64,000 nucleotides of DNA from Tricholoma matsutake (lineage: Eukaryota; Basidiomycota; Agaricomycetes; Agaricales; Tricholomataceae): positions 5,766,001-5,830,000 of the forward strand of contig AP026550.1 of the NCBI GenBank assembly GCA_026075535.2. The letters run 5' to 3'. Shown piece by piece: positions 43,646 to 56,300 of the stretch. The notes under the pieces were generated by a model that did no database searches, was not told the origin of the DNA, and saw nothing but the letters and a program-made list of their open reading frames with translations. The first letter of the stretch is position 1; each line of letters starts with the position of its first letter. The position numbers and the translations under genes were made by a program.

Positions 43646-45563
43646 CTTGATATTCGAGGGGTGTGTGTTCCCTGTGCATTGGTAACATTGGTGGTGGGCC
43701 TGGGCCTGCATTCTCGTTGTGTTTGGTTGGGCAGTCGCCCCATTGGTTGCTTTGTTGTGTGAGGTTGTTGTGTGGTTGTTGTTGGCCATTCATCTGGCCA
43801 TTTCTGATGTAGTTGTCTAGCGTGGATTGTACTGGCTTTGTGGGCCATCCATTATCTGTTGGTCTCATGTTAGCATCTGTTCGGTAGTTTCTGTACCTAC
43901 TCTGTGATCATTCGTGAGGAGGAGGCCTTCCGCATTGTTGTACAGTGTGCCATTCTTCCATGAAGCCTGTTCCATGTCCGTCTCCTCCATAGTGATCGTT
44001 CCATCCTGCATTTGGTTGCCAATGCTGTGTCTGTTGGTTGCCTATAACTGGTTCTGGTTTGTTCAGTAATTTCCATGACATTGGGGCCATTGTCGGGAAG
44101 AACTTATACTTATTTTCCAGGACCCATTCCTGAATCTTGTCTTTTTCTGCTTTGAATGGTGGACAATTCCTATCCGCCGCTCCATGTCCTTTGGCTCCGG
44201 TATCTTTGCAGTTGGTGCATCTGAAGGATGTCATCTCCATAATGTTGCACTGTGATGTTCTGTGCTGCTCGCCACATCGTGCGCAGATATCTGTTGTCGC
44301 TTTGCAGTCGGGGACATAATGACCGAATTTTTGACATTTTAGACATCTTTGCGGTTCCGTAAGCATCTTGCAGATGTTTGAGTGTTTTCCTTCGATGAAC
44401 ATGCCATATTCAATTGCGTTGTTGGCTCCCCATTGACTGTTGAAACCAAATACGACATGTGCTACCTTGTGGCTGTTCACACGTAGGTGCAGAGGTTTGA
44501 TGTACTTCGAATATGCAATGGTGTCCCTGGAAAGCGCACTGTCCTCTTCAACCTTCACGTGAGCATAGCTGGAGCCTGCATCAAATGTGGTTGGTACGAA
44601 TTCTGCTATAATGTAAAATAGTTTATTTTGTATGTTGGACGTGCCACCGTAGTTCGCTATGAAAGCTGTTTGGACCTCTGGTTGTTTTACCCAGTCTGCC
44701 GTGTTTTTGCTGTTAAGCTGGTAGAGTACGTTTCCGTTGCGTAGTTTCCATGCTCCAACAAAAGTTGTGCCCTCCAGTTTGTCCGCGGCTTCCATGCCCA
44801 TGAGATCTAGGGTGGTGTTCGCCTTCACCACTAGGTCCTTCTCTGATAAAATTTCTAAAGCGTTGTTAGTAGTATTAGGGTCCTTCTGAATCAATATCTG
44901 CTTATCGGTTATCTCTCCTCTCACAATGATTGATGTGGTATGTGCTGGGGGGCCCTGTTGCTGCGCTACCATTGTGTATGTTGCTTGGTGATTTTGAGTG
45001 GGCGGTGTCATTATGTCTGCATTTGCATTTGCATTTTCAGTTGTCTTCTCCATTAGTTTGTGTGTTGCGTGCATAAGTTGGTCTGCTGTTTCTTGGAAGC
45101 CTTCGAAGCCTTCATTGAAGTCGGCCATCTTTCCTTTGAAGTCCCTTGCTGCCACCGTAACATGTTCGACTGCATCCCTCATGGTCTCCACTTCAGCTAT
45201 GAATGTCTCGATGCATTCCTGGAGCTGGGACTTGACAGTTGCCATGATCGTGTTGGCCATGTGTTGTGTGCTTGCATCTTCCAATAGGAATGTGACTGCT
45301 CTGATTCCGTCCATTAACGTTTTTGGCATCCTGACCGCAGTGTTTCCGAACTGAAATAGAATGTGAGATAGGGTTTGTAGATCGACAGGTTTACCGTGGA
45401 CTATGTATTCCTTTGCTATTAGGAATTCCATTGCCTGTTCTTTTGATCTAACATTGGTGTTCAAGCCGTCGGCATTATCTGTGTCTTTCTGTGTCTTTTT
45501 TGTTGTTGTCGCGGCCGTTTTCTGTCTCGTTTGTGGTATTGTGGGTGTGGTAGATTGAGACAT
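43638..45563 (-). pseudogene. LINE ORF1: nucleic-acid-binding protein with three CCHC-type knuckles
   Basis: 551 codons are open from 45563 to a TGA at 43908-43910 that replaces an Arg (context HE-TGA-SQSRYRN). The same frame then continues to a stop at 43638-43640. The N-terminus is Thr-rich; the middle has a coiled-coil-like stretch (VEHVTVAARDFKGKMADFN). Then come three knuckles: CLKCQKFGHYVPDC, CARCGEQHRTSQC and CTNCKDTGAKGHGAADRNC. A Gln/Asn/Gly-rich tail follows. The stop overlaps the ORF2 start by 8 nt (ATGCTTGA), suggesting coupled re-initiation as known for some LINEs. Confidence 0.85.
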
Positions 45564-45717
45564 TGTAAGTTAGGGTAGTATGTCTATGGAAAGTGTGGTT
45601 TTGATGCTTTTCTATCCTTATTATCATCCCCCTTCTCCTCTTCTCCAGTTCTATGAACCATGGGAAGATGTTGAGTTGGTGGCAGTACGAGATCAAGGAG
45701 CCTCCTCTCGAACAAAG

Positions 45718-47109
45718 TTAAGTAAGATGGAATTGGACAAAAGACAAAATGAGCCATGAAAACACCTTCCTGTCTTCTTAGATTAGTCTTTAGAAAAACT
45801 CACCTATCCCGATCATATGCACTATTTTTGGCTACCAAGATTGATGATGACATAAGCAGCAAATAAACTTGTTTAGTTACCGGAGATGACATCTATGCTT
45901 TTTGGACCTCCTGGTTGATCAGCATTAATCAGTGTTCTCATAAAATCTTTGTAGTATCACCTTGACTTCAGATGTTGAATTTTAACCTATTCCTTAACTC
46001 AAAAATTAAGTTTTTTAATGTGCCCTGAACAGCCAAGCTCTACAAGGACAGCCCATTTGACCAGGATTATGCTTCCTGAGACAATAAAACTACCATGGAA
46101 CCACTGCAAAATGGTGGTGATGGTTGGCAAAAAGAAGGCCAAAACAAACAGAGGCCAATACAGCCCACACAGAATGGCAATTGCTGAACGGAAGTTTGGG
46201 GACATCTTGTAGCTGGGTGCTGATGATGGAACCTGCACAATTACAAGATTACTTAGTCAACGGGCCCTTTCTCAAGGCAGTCTAATTAAATGAGATCTAT
46301 AAAATCACTACAAATAAATTCAATGAAATAAAAATATAATACAAAGAATGGTTAGTATGGAGTACAAGAGGATGTTGGATATAAGCTATGCATTTACTAG
46401 AAGTGATCCATGGGAGGTGGGTGGGCACGATAGTTGCTATCACCTGCTATGGTGGTAGCTGTGGTCACCATCACCATCATCATTTGTGGCTGTCGCTTTG
46501 TGGCTGTCTCCTCATGATCACCGCAGTCATCCTCTGCTATCATTCCCCTGTCGTTGGTCTTCCCCCATTCGCACTGTTCTCCCTGCCATCGGCTCATCTC
46601 TGTCGGCTCATCACCCTGCTTGCAGAGGCTGTCTTCATTGTGGTCATCGTCCCTCTGTTGTCCTTCATCCTTGTCATCCCCATCCCTGTCCCAGCCATCC
46701 TCTTCCTCATCCCCTGGTCCCTGCTGTCATTCTCCATCCTCTCATTGTTGGTGTCTCCCCCCCGGCCCTGTCATTGTGGTGCCCTCTCACCATCTTTGAT
46801 GTCCAACCCGCGAGCAGCTGCTCGCAGCAGCAGGGGTCTGGTAGGTGGGTGCTGGTGGCGGTCGTCATCATCTGTGCCTTGCTGTTCATCCTTGTCACTG
46901 GGCCAAGTTGTCCCCGTCGTCATCCTGATCCATTATCCACCCTGCAAACAGATACTCACAGCAGTGGCACAGATGTAGGTCTGCTGTCTTGGTGCTGTCT
47001 CGTGGTAATAGAACCTAAATATCAAAACAAAACATTTGTTAGTTGAAAAGAAAAGAGAAGAGAAAAGAAGAGAAGAACTTGACACTTAGGCCCAACAAAC
47101 AACTCATTT
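45718..47109. other. Spacer with low-complexity CA/TC-rich sequence
   Basis: No gene is supported. At 46.39-46.98 kb a + frame of 196 codons is open, but it is made of His-, Leu- and Pro-rich runs from a CACCATCAT-type microsatellite and a C/T-rich tract; overlapping open frames on both strands are expected for such composition. GCAGCAGGGGTCTGG at about 46.83 kb also occurs at 9.35 kb. An AAAAGAGAAGAGAA purine tract lies at 47.05 kb. Confidence 0.45.
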
Positions 47110-47258
47110 CACTGGGTGCAGGGCACAATACCCCTGATGGGGTATTATGTAAGTATCTTGGAAGTATTCCTAATACTGTCAAGATACTAGCCCAGAAGTA
47201 TGTTGCAAGTATGCTGATTGTTGATTACCATACCTCCACATTAGTAACTTGTACATAT
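47110..47258 (+). repeat. Left terminal inverted repeat of the CACTG element
   Basis: About 149 bp; the inverted copy is at 49231-49379. The near identity between arms implies recent origin or gene conversion. A weaker internal relative (CACTGCGTGCAAGGCACAAT) is at about 47514. Confidence 0.92.
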
Positions 47259-47780
47259 TCTGGTACTTATTCAAGTACGTACTGGTACTTATTCAAGTAC
47301 GTACCAGTACTTATTCAAGTATGTACTGGTACTTATTCAAGTATGCACCGGTACTTATTCAAGTACATACCAGTACTTATTCAAGTACCTACTGTTTTGA
47401 GTGCTTACTTGTATATCCAAGTACCTACTTGATATCTACTTGTGTGTCCAGGTATGTACTCAAGTACCACTTGCACATCCAAGTTGTACATCCAAGTACT
47501 TACTCAGGTACCTCACTGCGTGCAAGGCACAATACTGCCTGAGAGGTACTTTGAAAGTATCCTGACAGTATTCCTAATATTGTCAACATACTTCACTAGA
47601 AGTATTTTGACAGTATTGTACTATATTTTGATAGTGCTGAAGGTACTGAAGTAGTATTCTAGATTGGTATTCATACTGGCAAAATATCCTTTGGTGAGTA
47701 TGGTGGCAGTATTAGGAGTACTTCCAGAATACTGACATCATACCTTCTCAGAAGTATCTTGCTGTGCAGCCAGTGCCTAG

Positions 47781-48575
47781 TACTGGCACCTATTGGAGTA
47801 CTCACCTGCACATCCTGGTACTTACTCAAGTACCTACTGTTACCTATTTGAGTCCTTACTTGTATATCAAAGTACCTACTTGATATATACTTGTGTGTCC
47901 AGGTATCTACTCAAGTACTTACTCAGGTACCTAGTACTGGCACCTATTGGAGGACTCACCTGCACATCCTGGTACTTACTCAAGTACCTACTTCTACCTA
48001 TTTGAGTCCTTACTTGTATATCAAAGTACCTACTTGATATATACTTGTGTGTCCATGTATCTACTCAAGTACTTACTTGCACATCCAAGTTGTACATCCA
48101 AGCACTTCCTGAAGTGCCTATTTGAGTACCATCTTGACCTACTTGCATATCTGAGTACTAGTACCTTCTTCCATGACCAGATATTTACTTGAGTACTTAC
48201 TTGAATGTCTGAGTACATATCTGAGTACTAGTACCTACATCCATGACAAAGTACCTATTTAAGTACCTATCTTGGATATCCAGATACCTAATTAATAGGT
48301 ACTTTAGGAAGTACTTGGTCATACAACTTGAACATGAAAGTAAGTACCCAAATATGTACCAGTAGGTACTTGAGTAAGTACTTGGATAAGGTGCCAGGAC
48401 TAGGTACCTGAGTAAGTACTTGAATGTACAACTTGGATGTGCAAGTAAGTACTTGAGTAGATACCTGGACACACAAGTATATATCAAGTAGGTACTTTGA
48501 TATACAAGTAAGGACTCAAATAGGTAACAGTAGGTACTTGAGTAAGTACCAGGATGTGCAGGTGAGTACTCCAAT
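47781..48575. repeat. Tandem and inverted repeat core of the CACTG element
   Basis: A unit that starts TACTGGCACCTATTGGAG recurs at 47781 and 47935 (154 bp apart). A reverse-complement copy covers about 48362-48575 (TATTTGAGTCCTTACTTGTA on one strand versus TACAAGTAAGGACTCAAATA). The two halves could fold into a hairpin of more than 150 bp. Short frames inside (GTYSSTYCYLFESLLVY and similar) are by-products of the repeat. Confidence 0.85.
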
Positions 48576-49230
48576 AGGTGAAGTACCGGTAGGTACTTGG
48601 AATAAGTATGGCAAGTACTAGTCAGTACTCAAATAGGTGCCAGTAAGTACTTGAGTAAGTACTTGGACATACAACTTGGATGTGCAAGTGAGTACCTGAG
48701 TAGATACCTGCCAGTGGACATGTAGGTGCTCAGACATGGAAGTAGATACTTGCAACAGCAGACCTGCATGTGCAGACATCTGCTAATAATACTTTCCCAA
48801 TTTATCAAATTTCTTCTTATATACTCCCCATAGAGTAGTTTGACAGTATTGAATAAACAACACTTCAATACTTCCAATATTCCCTGGCTTTAGTATGGTG
48901 AAGGTATGGGGTGTATGACTACTCTTTTTGTTTGTGTACTTCCATGATATTTCAAGCATACTGACACAGAGGTTTTCTAGATCTTTTCCATCACATTGCT
49001 AACATATCCCAAGCAGAGTATTGTGATATCACCTTGATAGTATTGTAGATAGTATCTTGGTAGTACTGAAGAAATTACCTCAATACCACCAAGTTACTGC
49101 CTTCTCAGTACTTGAAAAATATTTTGATCTTTCACTTCAATACTCCATTAGAAGTATCTTAATATTATTGTGATAGTAGGGAGGAAATATTGTATTATTT
49201 TTCATCCAAGACATTCAGAATACAGTTACA

Positions 49231-49379
49231 ATATGTACAAGTTACTAATGTGGAGGTATGGTAATCAACAATCAGCATACTTGCAACATACTTCTGGGCT
49301 AGTATCTTGACAGTATTAGGAATACTTCCAAGATACTTACATAATACCCTATCAGGGGTATTGTGCCCTGCACCCAGTG
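49231..49379 (-). repeat. Right terminal inverted repeat of the CACTG element
   Basis: The inverted partner of 47110-47258. Beyond it the sequence is unrelated single-copy-looking DNA. Confidence 0.92.
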
Positions 49380-49382
49380 TTT

Positions 49383-51989
49383 GTGGCCGTACATTGCATT
49401 GCTGAGCATTGTTGAGGAAGTGTGACTCAACGTGACAGTTTCCTTTTTCATTCAAAATCCGTGTGTCGGTAAAACCTGCTGAATGTGAAAATATGTAAGG
49501 GGCTGAGTTTGACTGACTTCAAAATATAAGCCTGCATTCAGAAAGACTTGAAACTCCGAAGCCTGCTGAGCAGCCGTCAGACTTAACGTATCACTTTTGC
49601 TGGGTGGTTGGTCGAGTTAAAAAGATGAGTCCTCATACCTCGGACTCGTAAAAGTACAAGCAGTAATGAAGTTGTCATAAATGGAGCAAATTGAAGTTGA
49701 TAACAAAGTTCAGAACAGGAGTGGAAAACTATGCTACTTAAGAGTGAGAGAAGTGAGGGAGGTGCAGAGTACCGCAATGACATAATATGGGTACAAACAT
49801 AACAAAAATAGTAGTGAGCATATTTTAAATGAACAAATGAAATGAACTACAATTATGGACATGAAACATAGTTGATAGCAGATAGCAGATAGCACAAGTG
49901 TGGAAAGAGCTGTGAGGTGCAGAGAAGGCAAGATGGATCAGTGAACAAGGTAGCTACATAGTTGTGCATTGGGAATAGCACTTGCAGGACAAATGTGTGT
50001 ACAAAAGCACAACAAGAGTGTTTTGCAGGACCTCACTTGACAATGCTTGACTACAGAACATTGTGGAGATATCACATAGAATGAAACTTTGTCTGCAGAG
50101 ATACAAAATTGCTTGAAACATGTGCAAAAGCATAACAAGGGCTAAGTGCTAGCTGGAATAACTTGTAACTTGCTTGTAGTGTGCTGTGGGGGTAGTATGA
50201 ATAGTCACACATGTGACAGATATCGTGGGGAACATAGGGAAAATATGTGACAGTGGGGGGACAATTATGGGTTATATAACAAAAGCAGTACAATTGAATG
50301 CTGATTGTAGAAGTGAACTCTCACTTTGAGATTGGACCATCAGCTGATTGATGGTAGGTGGGGATGTTTGTCCTGAAACTGGAGGTTTGCCTACCCAAAG
50401 ATGCCACTCCAAGGTTTCTCTGAGAGCATGCTCACATCCACCTATTTGTTATGAACTAGTTACAACATGGGGATTGGGGGCTCAGGAATAGCTTTGTGGG
50501 AAACAGAACAGATGTTAGGTGAGTGCAGAGCTAGCAGAACTAAACAGTTTTGGCTTCAACTACTTTCCTAATAGAGTTGCACCCCTACTTGCTTTTTCAA
50601 GGTGACTGTAATTTTGGGAAAACAGATAAGACTGCTCCAGGTGGATGTGAGTAGAGCACACACACATGGAAGCAAGAGCAAGGAGACAGAGAGAGAGAAT
50701 AGTAATGCAGCAAGATGCACAGGTAATTTCTTGCACATGAGCTACATGAGGCAGAGAGAGTTTGCAGGATTAAACAGACAGAGTTGAGGGTGGTAGAAAT
50801 TCAATTAACAAGTGAAGTATACTACAGAGTGGCAAGTAGTTTAAGTACTACACTAGAATTTGCAATAAACCTTGGAGAAGAGATGTGGACTCAATCTATG
50901 AGTACTAAATAAGAGCAGAACAATGGAAGGATAAACTAATAGCATGAGTATGAACAGTACAAGTATAGCACAGATGCACATGGCACATGGAGACAGGCAC
51001 AGGTACCTCAGAGGAGATAGCACTTGCAGTGGTCATGAGATTGTAGCTATTACAAGAAGGAGTTCTGTGGGTGAGTGAGCAAGGCATGTGCATGCAAAGC
51101 ATACACAGCACACTGAGGGAGAGTAGCACAGAGACTGAGGGATGCACAGGAAAAAACACACATTGAGTGCAGTATGCTACAGTGACACACTAGGGTCACA
51201 TGGGTGCACACTTGAATCACACGAGCAAGAAGCATAACCTAGTACTTGGTACCTACATTTCCAGGTAGTTGGTGGGTGTTATGGCAGAAAATGATGGGAC
51301 ATAGCACCATTTCTCATGGGGGTAGACCAGACAGTTTTGCCCAGGCTCAATTTAAATAACACTTATCTTGCATAAACAATCAAGGAGGTGAGGAAAGCTC
51401 AATGTGGGCACAGTAAAGGTGAAGGGAGAGGTGATGTAAATGCCAAGCCAGACAAACCTTGTGGATGAAACCTTTAATTGGCACAAGATTATCAGAGCCA
51501 TCAGAAATATATTATATCCTGTGTGCCAGATGTGGAAGCAGGTCAGTGTCTACAGCAAGTCTACAGTGTCTACCAGGGTTTCCAGAGTTGGCTGATGGCC
51601 TGTTACCAGCCCCTCTCATAAATGCTTTCTTCTGTATACATTACTAGCTCAATAGCTGACCAATTCCATGAATATCACAGGATAATTAATACCATCCAAT
51701 ACAAGTGCCTTGCACAATGATCTCTCAGTCCCTTCAGCTGGTGGCTTCCCACCAACTTGTTGGTTCACTTTGCATCACTTAGCAACTTTGAAGTTGTCTC
51801 TGGGTATAGTTTAGGGAATAGAGAAAGAACACAGACTACATCAGCAAAATGGAAAATTATATTCGGGGTTTCTGCTGGTTTCCACTGGTTTTCAGGTTTT
51901 CAGAAACTTGGAAACCAGAAACCAGGAAACTTGTAACTACTGTATGATAGACCACCAAAACGTCAACTACAACACGAGGACTGATGTAA
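49383..51989. other. Non-coding region downstream of Plavaka copy 2
   Basis: About 2.6 kb without a supported gene. GCACA, CATGTG, AGCAAG and GTGCAGAG words are dense at 50.0-51.25 kb, like the sequence around Plavaka copy 1. A short inverted repeat of GGTTTTC/GAAAACC and CAGGTTTTCAG/GAAACTTGGAAACC words lies at 51.87-51.93 kb. It is probably the 3' subterminal region of the minus-strand Plavaka element plus unrelated DNA; ends not determined. Confidence 0.4.
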
Positions 51990-52860
51990 CTATTGACTAG
52001 TAATGAATTTGTGGGCATGATGATCAACAAAATGGTTCACAAAGAAGGAGTTGAAGCTGTCCAGAGCATTGTGATGAGAAAAATCATTGGGTACCCTTGT
52101 GGAACTGTAGATGGGTAGCAAATGAGCTCCACAAGCAATTGTCTCGAGTGGAATGACTTGCACTGTTGCTTCTCCCTTCTGGTCGCACTCTAACTGGACA
52201 GTCCACATCCCTGTGTTAGCATCAGGCTCATCATCATGTACAAACCAGTTGATCAGTGCACAAGAATAGGGCTTGCGACAATAACAAAATGAGAAGAAAA
52301 GCAGAACCTGCCCAATCTCCATCCCTTCCATCCTGGGCTTTGAATCATCTAATACAACAAAAATGGTATCACGGTGGGGATGACCATGAAAAGCAGGAGT
52401 TGATCGGATTCTTTCCCGATGCATGCCACCTACACCACATAAATCACTAGGTGCATAAAAGGTGGCAACAGCAGAATGGTACATCTTGATGTCACCCTCA
52501 AATCGAGGGCAACCATCAATTGCTGAAGGTGGTGGTTGGTCCGGATGGTCAAGCACAGAAAGAAATTGGTGAAAGGCAAGGGGGAACTTGGGTTGCGAGA
52601 CATACGCCGCAAGCTCCTTGAGACCTTGTGGATAGCCATATTCTAAAATTAGAACATTAGTTTGAATGCTGCAATGATTGCATTAGACACAATGCACAGA
52701 ATTTGGCTGCAAGATTCACAACAAACAGTGCACTTGTCGGATCACCTGGTATTGGTCCACTGTCCTCTTCCTCATCCTCTTCATTCAAAGTATCCACTGC
52801 TTCTTCTCAATCCTCTTCCACAGTTGTGGTGCTGGCCATATAGGAAGATGTCGTACTGAT
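51990..52860 (-). pseudogene. Plavaka-type transposase copy 2, C-terminal part
   Basis: The last exon, about 52645-51990, reads through YGYPQGLKELAAYVSQPKF, PPPSAIDGCPRFEG, VATFYAPSDLCGVGGMHRER, GQVLLFFSFCYCRKPYSCAL and NTGMWTVQLE, ending HHAHKFITSQ. It follows the C-terminal domain of copy 1 block for block. An upstream acidic exon (52.75-52.86 kb) has a TGA in EED-TGA-EEAVD. The rest of the gene lies beyond the gypsy insertion, at 58.98-61.22 kb. Confidence 0.83.
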
Positions 52861-52929
52861 CAACATCCCACAATCCAAGAATATCCTGTGCAATGCGGTC
52901 ATTTTCTCCATCCACATGATGATCCAAAG

Positions 52930-53354
52930 TATAAGGGCAACCTAAGCCTCTAGCAAAGGGAAATCCGAAGTTAAAATTATACTACATAATACAGGCATTG
53001 GGGACACACCTATCAAAGGGAAATCCGAAGAGAAAACTTCAAGGATCCCCTTGCTGATGCCCAGTATATGTGAAGATGACAAAAATCAAATATAACCTAA
53101 AAATAGAAAAGGCAGAGATAGGCGGATCAAGGCCGCCGAATGACATCATACCAAGGGGTATGTGTCGGAAGGGGTACTCCGCCTCTAAATATAAAAGTGT
53201 CAACATGTACAAACATGATAGCAAGGGAAAATTAGTAATAAAATCCAGAAAAATCATAGAAAATGAAGAATAGAAGGAAATGAGGTGGGGAAAAATATAG
53301 GACGAACATAAAAAATAGGAAAAACACACAGGGCACCCCCCTAGTCCCCTTACA
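52930..53354 (-). repeat. 3' LTR of the nested gypsy
   Basis: 425 bp, beginning TGTAAGGGGACTAGGGGGGT on the minus strand and ending CCTTATA. A purine-rich tract (AGAGAGGGGGTGA) lies directly upstream at about 53355-53367, as expected for the polypurine tract. Confidence 0.93.
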
Positions 53355-53365
53355 TCACCCCCTCT

Positions 53366-56300
53366 CTAAGATGCATCGCCCCGATGCATTCGAAATCGCA
53401 TACGACCAAAGTCCGTGACTTGAATGCGACACGGTGCAGCAGTGTGCCATCGGTGGAATTCCTTGACTAACCGAGGGGCATTTATGTCAGACTCTTCGAC
53501 CCATGAGTTCTCCTCATACCCATAACCCTTCCAATGTACCAAATACTGGAGTTTTCCTCAACGCAAATGACTGTCCAAGATTGACTTGACTTCGTATTGG
53601 GGTTCTCCCTCGATCACTGTAGGTGGTGGTGGTGGGTGTGAATGGCATCCTGGGAACGGATCTGGGGGAGCTGGAAGCAATTTGACGACATGGAAGATGG
53701 GATGGAGTCTGGACATGGAGGCTGGGAGGCGTAGATGATAGGCATGCATTCCAATGCACTTAACAATGGGGAAAGGTCCCAAGAAGCGATGAGCGAGTTT
53801 CTTGGATGGACATGTAGTGGCGATGTCACTGGAGTCAAGATAAACTTGATCACCAACCTTGTACTGAGGGGTTGGGGAGTGGCGTTGGTTGTAAAATCGC
53901 GCCATGTCATCCTTCGCCTTTGCTAAGGCTGCCCTTGCCTCCTCCAAGCTATCTCTCATGCGTTCTGTGAACTCATTGACCGTCTCGATGTGTGAGGGAG
54001 TTTGGCGAGGTTCAAATCCCATGCATGGATGTCGTCCAGTGTCTAAGAGGAAAGGGGTCTGTTGAGTGGAAGCATGGACATGGTTGTTGTATCTGAACTC
54101 GGCCAAAGGAAGGAGATCATCCCAATCGTCCTGGCGTTCATTGACAAAGAGGCAGATGTACTGCTCCAGTTCCTGGTTGACTCGCTCCATTTGGCCATCA
54201 GTTTGTGGGTGATAAGCGGTTGAAGCGAGGAGTTTGATCCCCAGGAGTCGGTACAGCTCACGAGTGAACTCTGCCAGGAACTGAGGGCCACGATCCAAGA
54301 GGAAGGCACCAGGAAGTCCATGTAATTTCCACACATGGTGGAGGTAGAGTCGAGTGGCACCTAGGGCACTGACAGTGGTATGAGTGGGAATGAAGTGAGC
54401 ATGTTTTCCCACTGAGTCAACTGTGCACATCACTGCATCAAACCCGTTTGACTCTGGCAATTCCACCACAAAGTCAACACTGACGATGTCCCAACGACTC
54501 TCTGGAACAGGAAGAGGGTGTAGCTCACCAATAGGCTTGCGACGAGGAACCTTGGTGCATAAGCAAAGGTCACAAGTGCGACAATACTGACCAATGAGCT
54601 GTGACATTTGTGGCCACCAATAGTTCCATGAGGTGAGCTCCAAGGTCTTCCAGCGTCCGGGGTGGCCAGCAATCTGTGAGTCATGGTGTTGGGATATGAT
54701 GCGCTGGCGAAGGTCTGGGTCATTGGGAACATAGATGCGATCCCTGAAATACAACAAGTCCTCCTTTTCAGCCCACTCTGCCGCACATAAGGAAAGGGTC
54801 GATCCCTTCCTCAGTTCTTTAACAGCTCGGGCAACAACATCCTCATGTAAACCGCTATGGTTTGCGCGACGAATGTCACATAGGATGTCCCGCTCCTCGC
54901 CCTGGGGTGCGATGCCTTCCAGTGCCCGAATGGTGAACAGGTCTGGCTGCAACAGCACAATGTTTTGGTTGTCACCACTGCCATCCCCATGGTCTGCACA
55001 TCAGGATAGGGCATCGGTCTTCCCCATGCTGCGACCCGGACGGTGGTGCAAGGAGAAGTCAAATCTAGATAGATACAGGGACCAATGAGCTTGACGATGG
55101 TTCAATTTCTTGGCCGTCATGAAGTACTCAAGATTCTTGTGATCTGTCCAAATTTCCACCTTGTGTTGGGCACCCTCGAGGAAGTGTCGCCACTCCTCAA
55201 GCACACACATTATCACCAACATCTCCTTGTCATGGATCTCATAGTTTCGCTCTACAGCACTAAGGCTTTTGGAGTAGAATGCAACAGGATGCCACTTCTG
55301 GTCCTCCGGAGACTGCTGAGACAACACGGCGCCCGTCGCAAAGTCAGAACTGTCGGCTTCTACACGAAAAGGACGCGAATCGTCAGCAAAGGTAAGGATC
55401 AGAGCGGAAGTGACCATCTCCTTAAGCTTTTCGAATGCCTCCTGTTGTGCATTATCCCACCTCCATGCCTCCTTTCCTGTCAAGTCGAACAGCGGTCGTG
55501 CATGATGTGAGAAATCCTTGATAAAACGCTGATAGAAATTGATGAAGCCCAGGAAAGACTGCACCTCCTTCTTGTTTGTGGGCGTCGGCCAAGCTGTGAC
55601 CCCGTTTACCTTGATAGGATCCATCTCCACTTGACCCTCCAAGATAATCAGGCCAAGGTACTCGATCTTGGTCCTTTTGAACTCGCATTTGTCCTGACGA
55701 AGGTAGAGTTTGTACCGTCGAAGTCACTCTAGGACGAGGCGCATGATGCGACGGTGCTCTTCAACTGTGCAAGTGAAGATGAGGATGTCATCGAGATAGA
55801 TGCAGACAATGCCTTCAAGGATGAGGTCGTGGAAGATGTCGTTCATCATGGTCTGAAAGGTGGCAGGGCTATTAGTAAGGCCAAAGAACATGACAAGCGG
55901 TTCAAAAAGACCATGGTTGGTATGAAAGGCTGCCTTCCACTCATCTCCCTCCTTTATCCTCACATTATTATAGCCCCAATGGACATCGAGCTTGGTGAAG
56001 TATTGGGCTCCATGGAGCTGGTTCACGAGTTCGGAGATGAGGGGTAGTGGGTAGCGATTTTTGACTGTGATGTTGTTGAGCCTTCTGTAGTCTTGAACCG
56101 GTCGAAGTGAGCCATCCTTCTTCTTGACAAAGAAAAAGGGAGAGGCCATGGGTGACTTTGATGGTCGAATACGTCCAGAGGCCAGGTGCTCGTCGATGAA
56201 CTGGTCAAGCTGCCGTTGTTCTTCCGGAGAGAGAGGATAGACCTTGCAGGATGAAGGGGTTGCACCGGGGGTGAGTTTGATCACGTGATCCCATGGCTTA

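Larger units (their letters stand above)
39436..45706 (-). mobile_element. Full-length LINE retrotransposon (RNase H-bearing, two ORFs)
   Basis: 6.27 kb on the minus strand. The 3' end has a 15-bp A run (T run at 39436-39450). The flanks carry CTCAAACAAAG (39425-39435) and CTCGAACAAAG (45707-45717), a target duplication of 11 bp with one mismatch that is itself a CpG-to-CpA change. ORF1 has CCHC knuckles; ORF2 has endonuclease, reverse transcriptase and RNase H. This architecture fits the Tad/I-like LINEs of fungi; the exact clade needs a tree. Complete length with a target duplication means a normal target-primed insertion; later decay made both ORFs defective. Confidence 0.9.
47110..49379. 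mobile_element. 2.27-kb CACTG-ended element filled with CAAGTAC/GTACTTG
   Basis: Both ends start CACTGGGTGCAGGGCACAAT. The terminal inverted repeat is about 149 bp (47110-47258 and 49231-49379), with a single mismatch seen (GATGGGG versus GATAGGG). A 3-bp duplication TTT flanks it (47107-47109, 49380-49382). CACT ends and 3-bp duplications fit the CACTA/CMC superfamily. The interior has no transposase; it consists of dozens of CAAGTAC/GTACTTG words (an inverted pair), in both orientations, every 10-20 bp. It includes a 154-bp tandem duplication and a long inverted copy of it. This looks like an extreme case of the subterminal binding-site arrays of CACTA elements. Confidence 0.87.

Noticed and set aside
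46388..46978. A 196-codon frame with a His run as a real gene
   Set aside because: It comes from a CACCATCAT microsatellite and a C/T-rich tract; overlapping long frames exist on both strands and there are no conserved blocks.
47240..48575. Frames rich in Tyr-Ser-Ser-Thr-Tyr repeats as a repetitive protein
   Set aside because: They are translations of the CAAGTAC/GTACTTG array in both orientations; the frames change with every indel.
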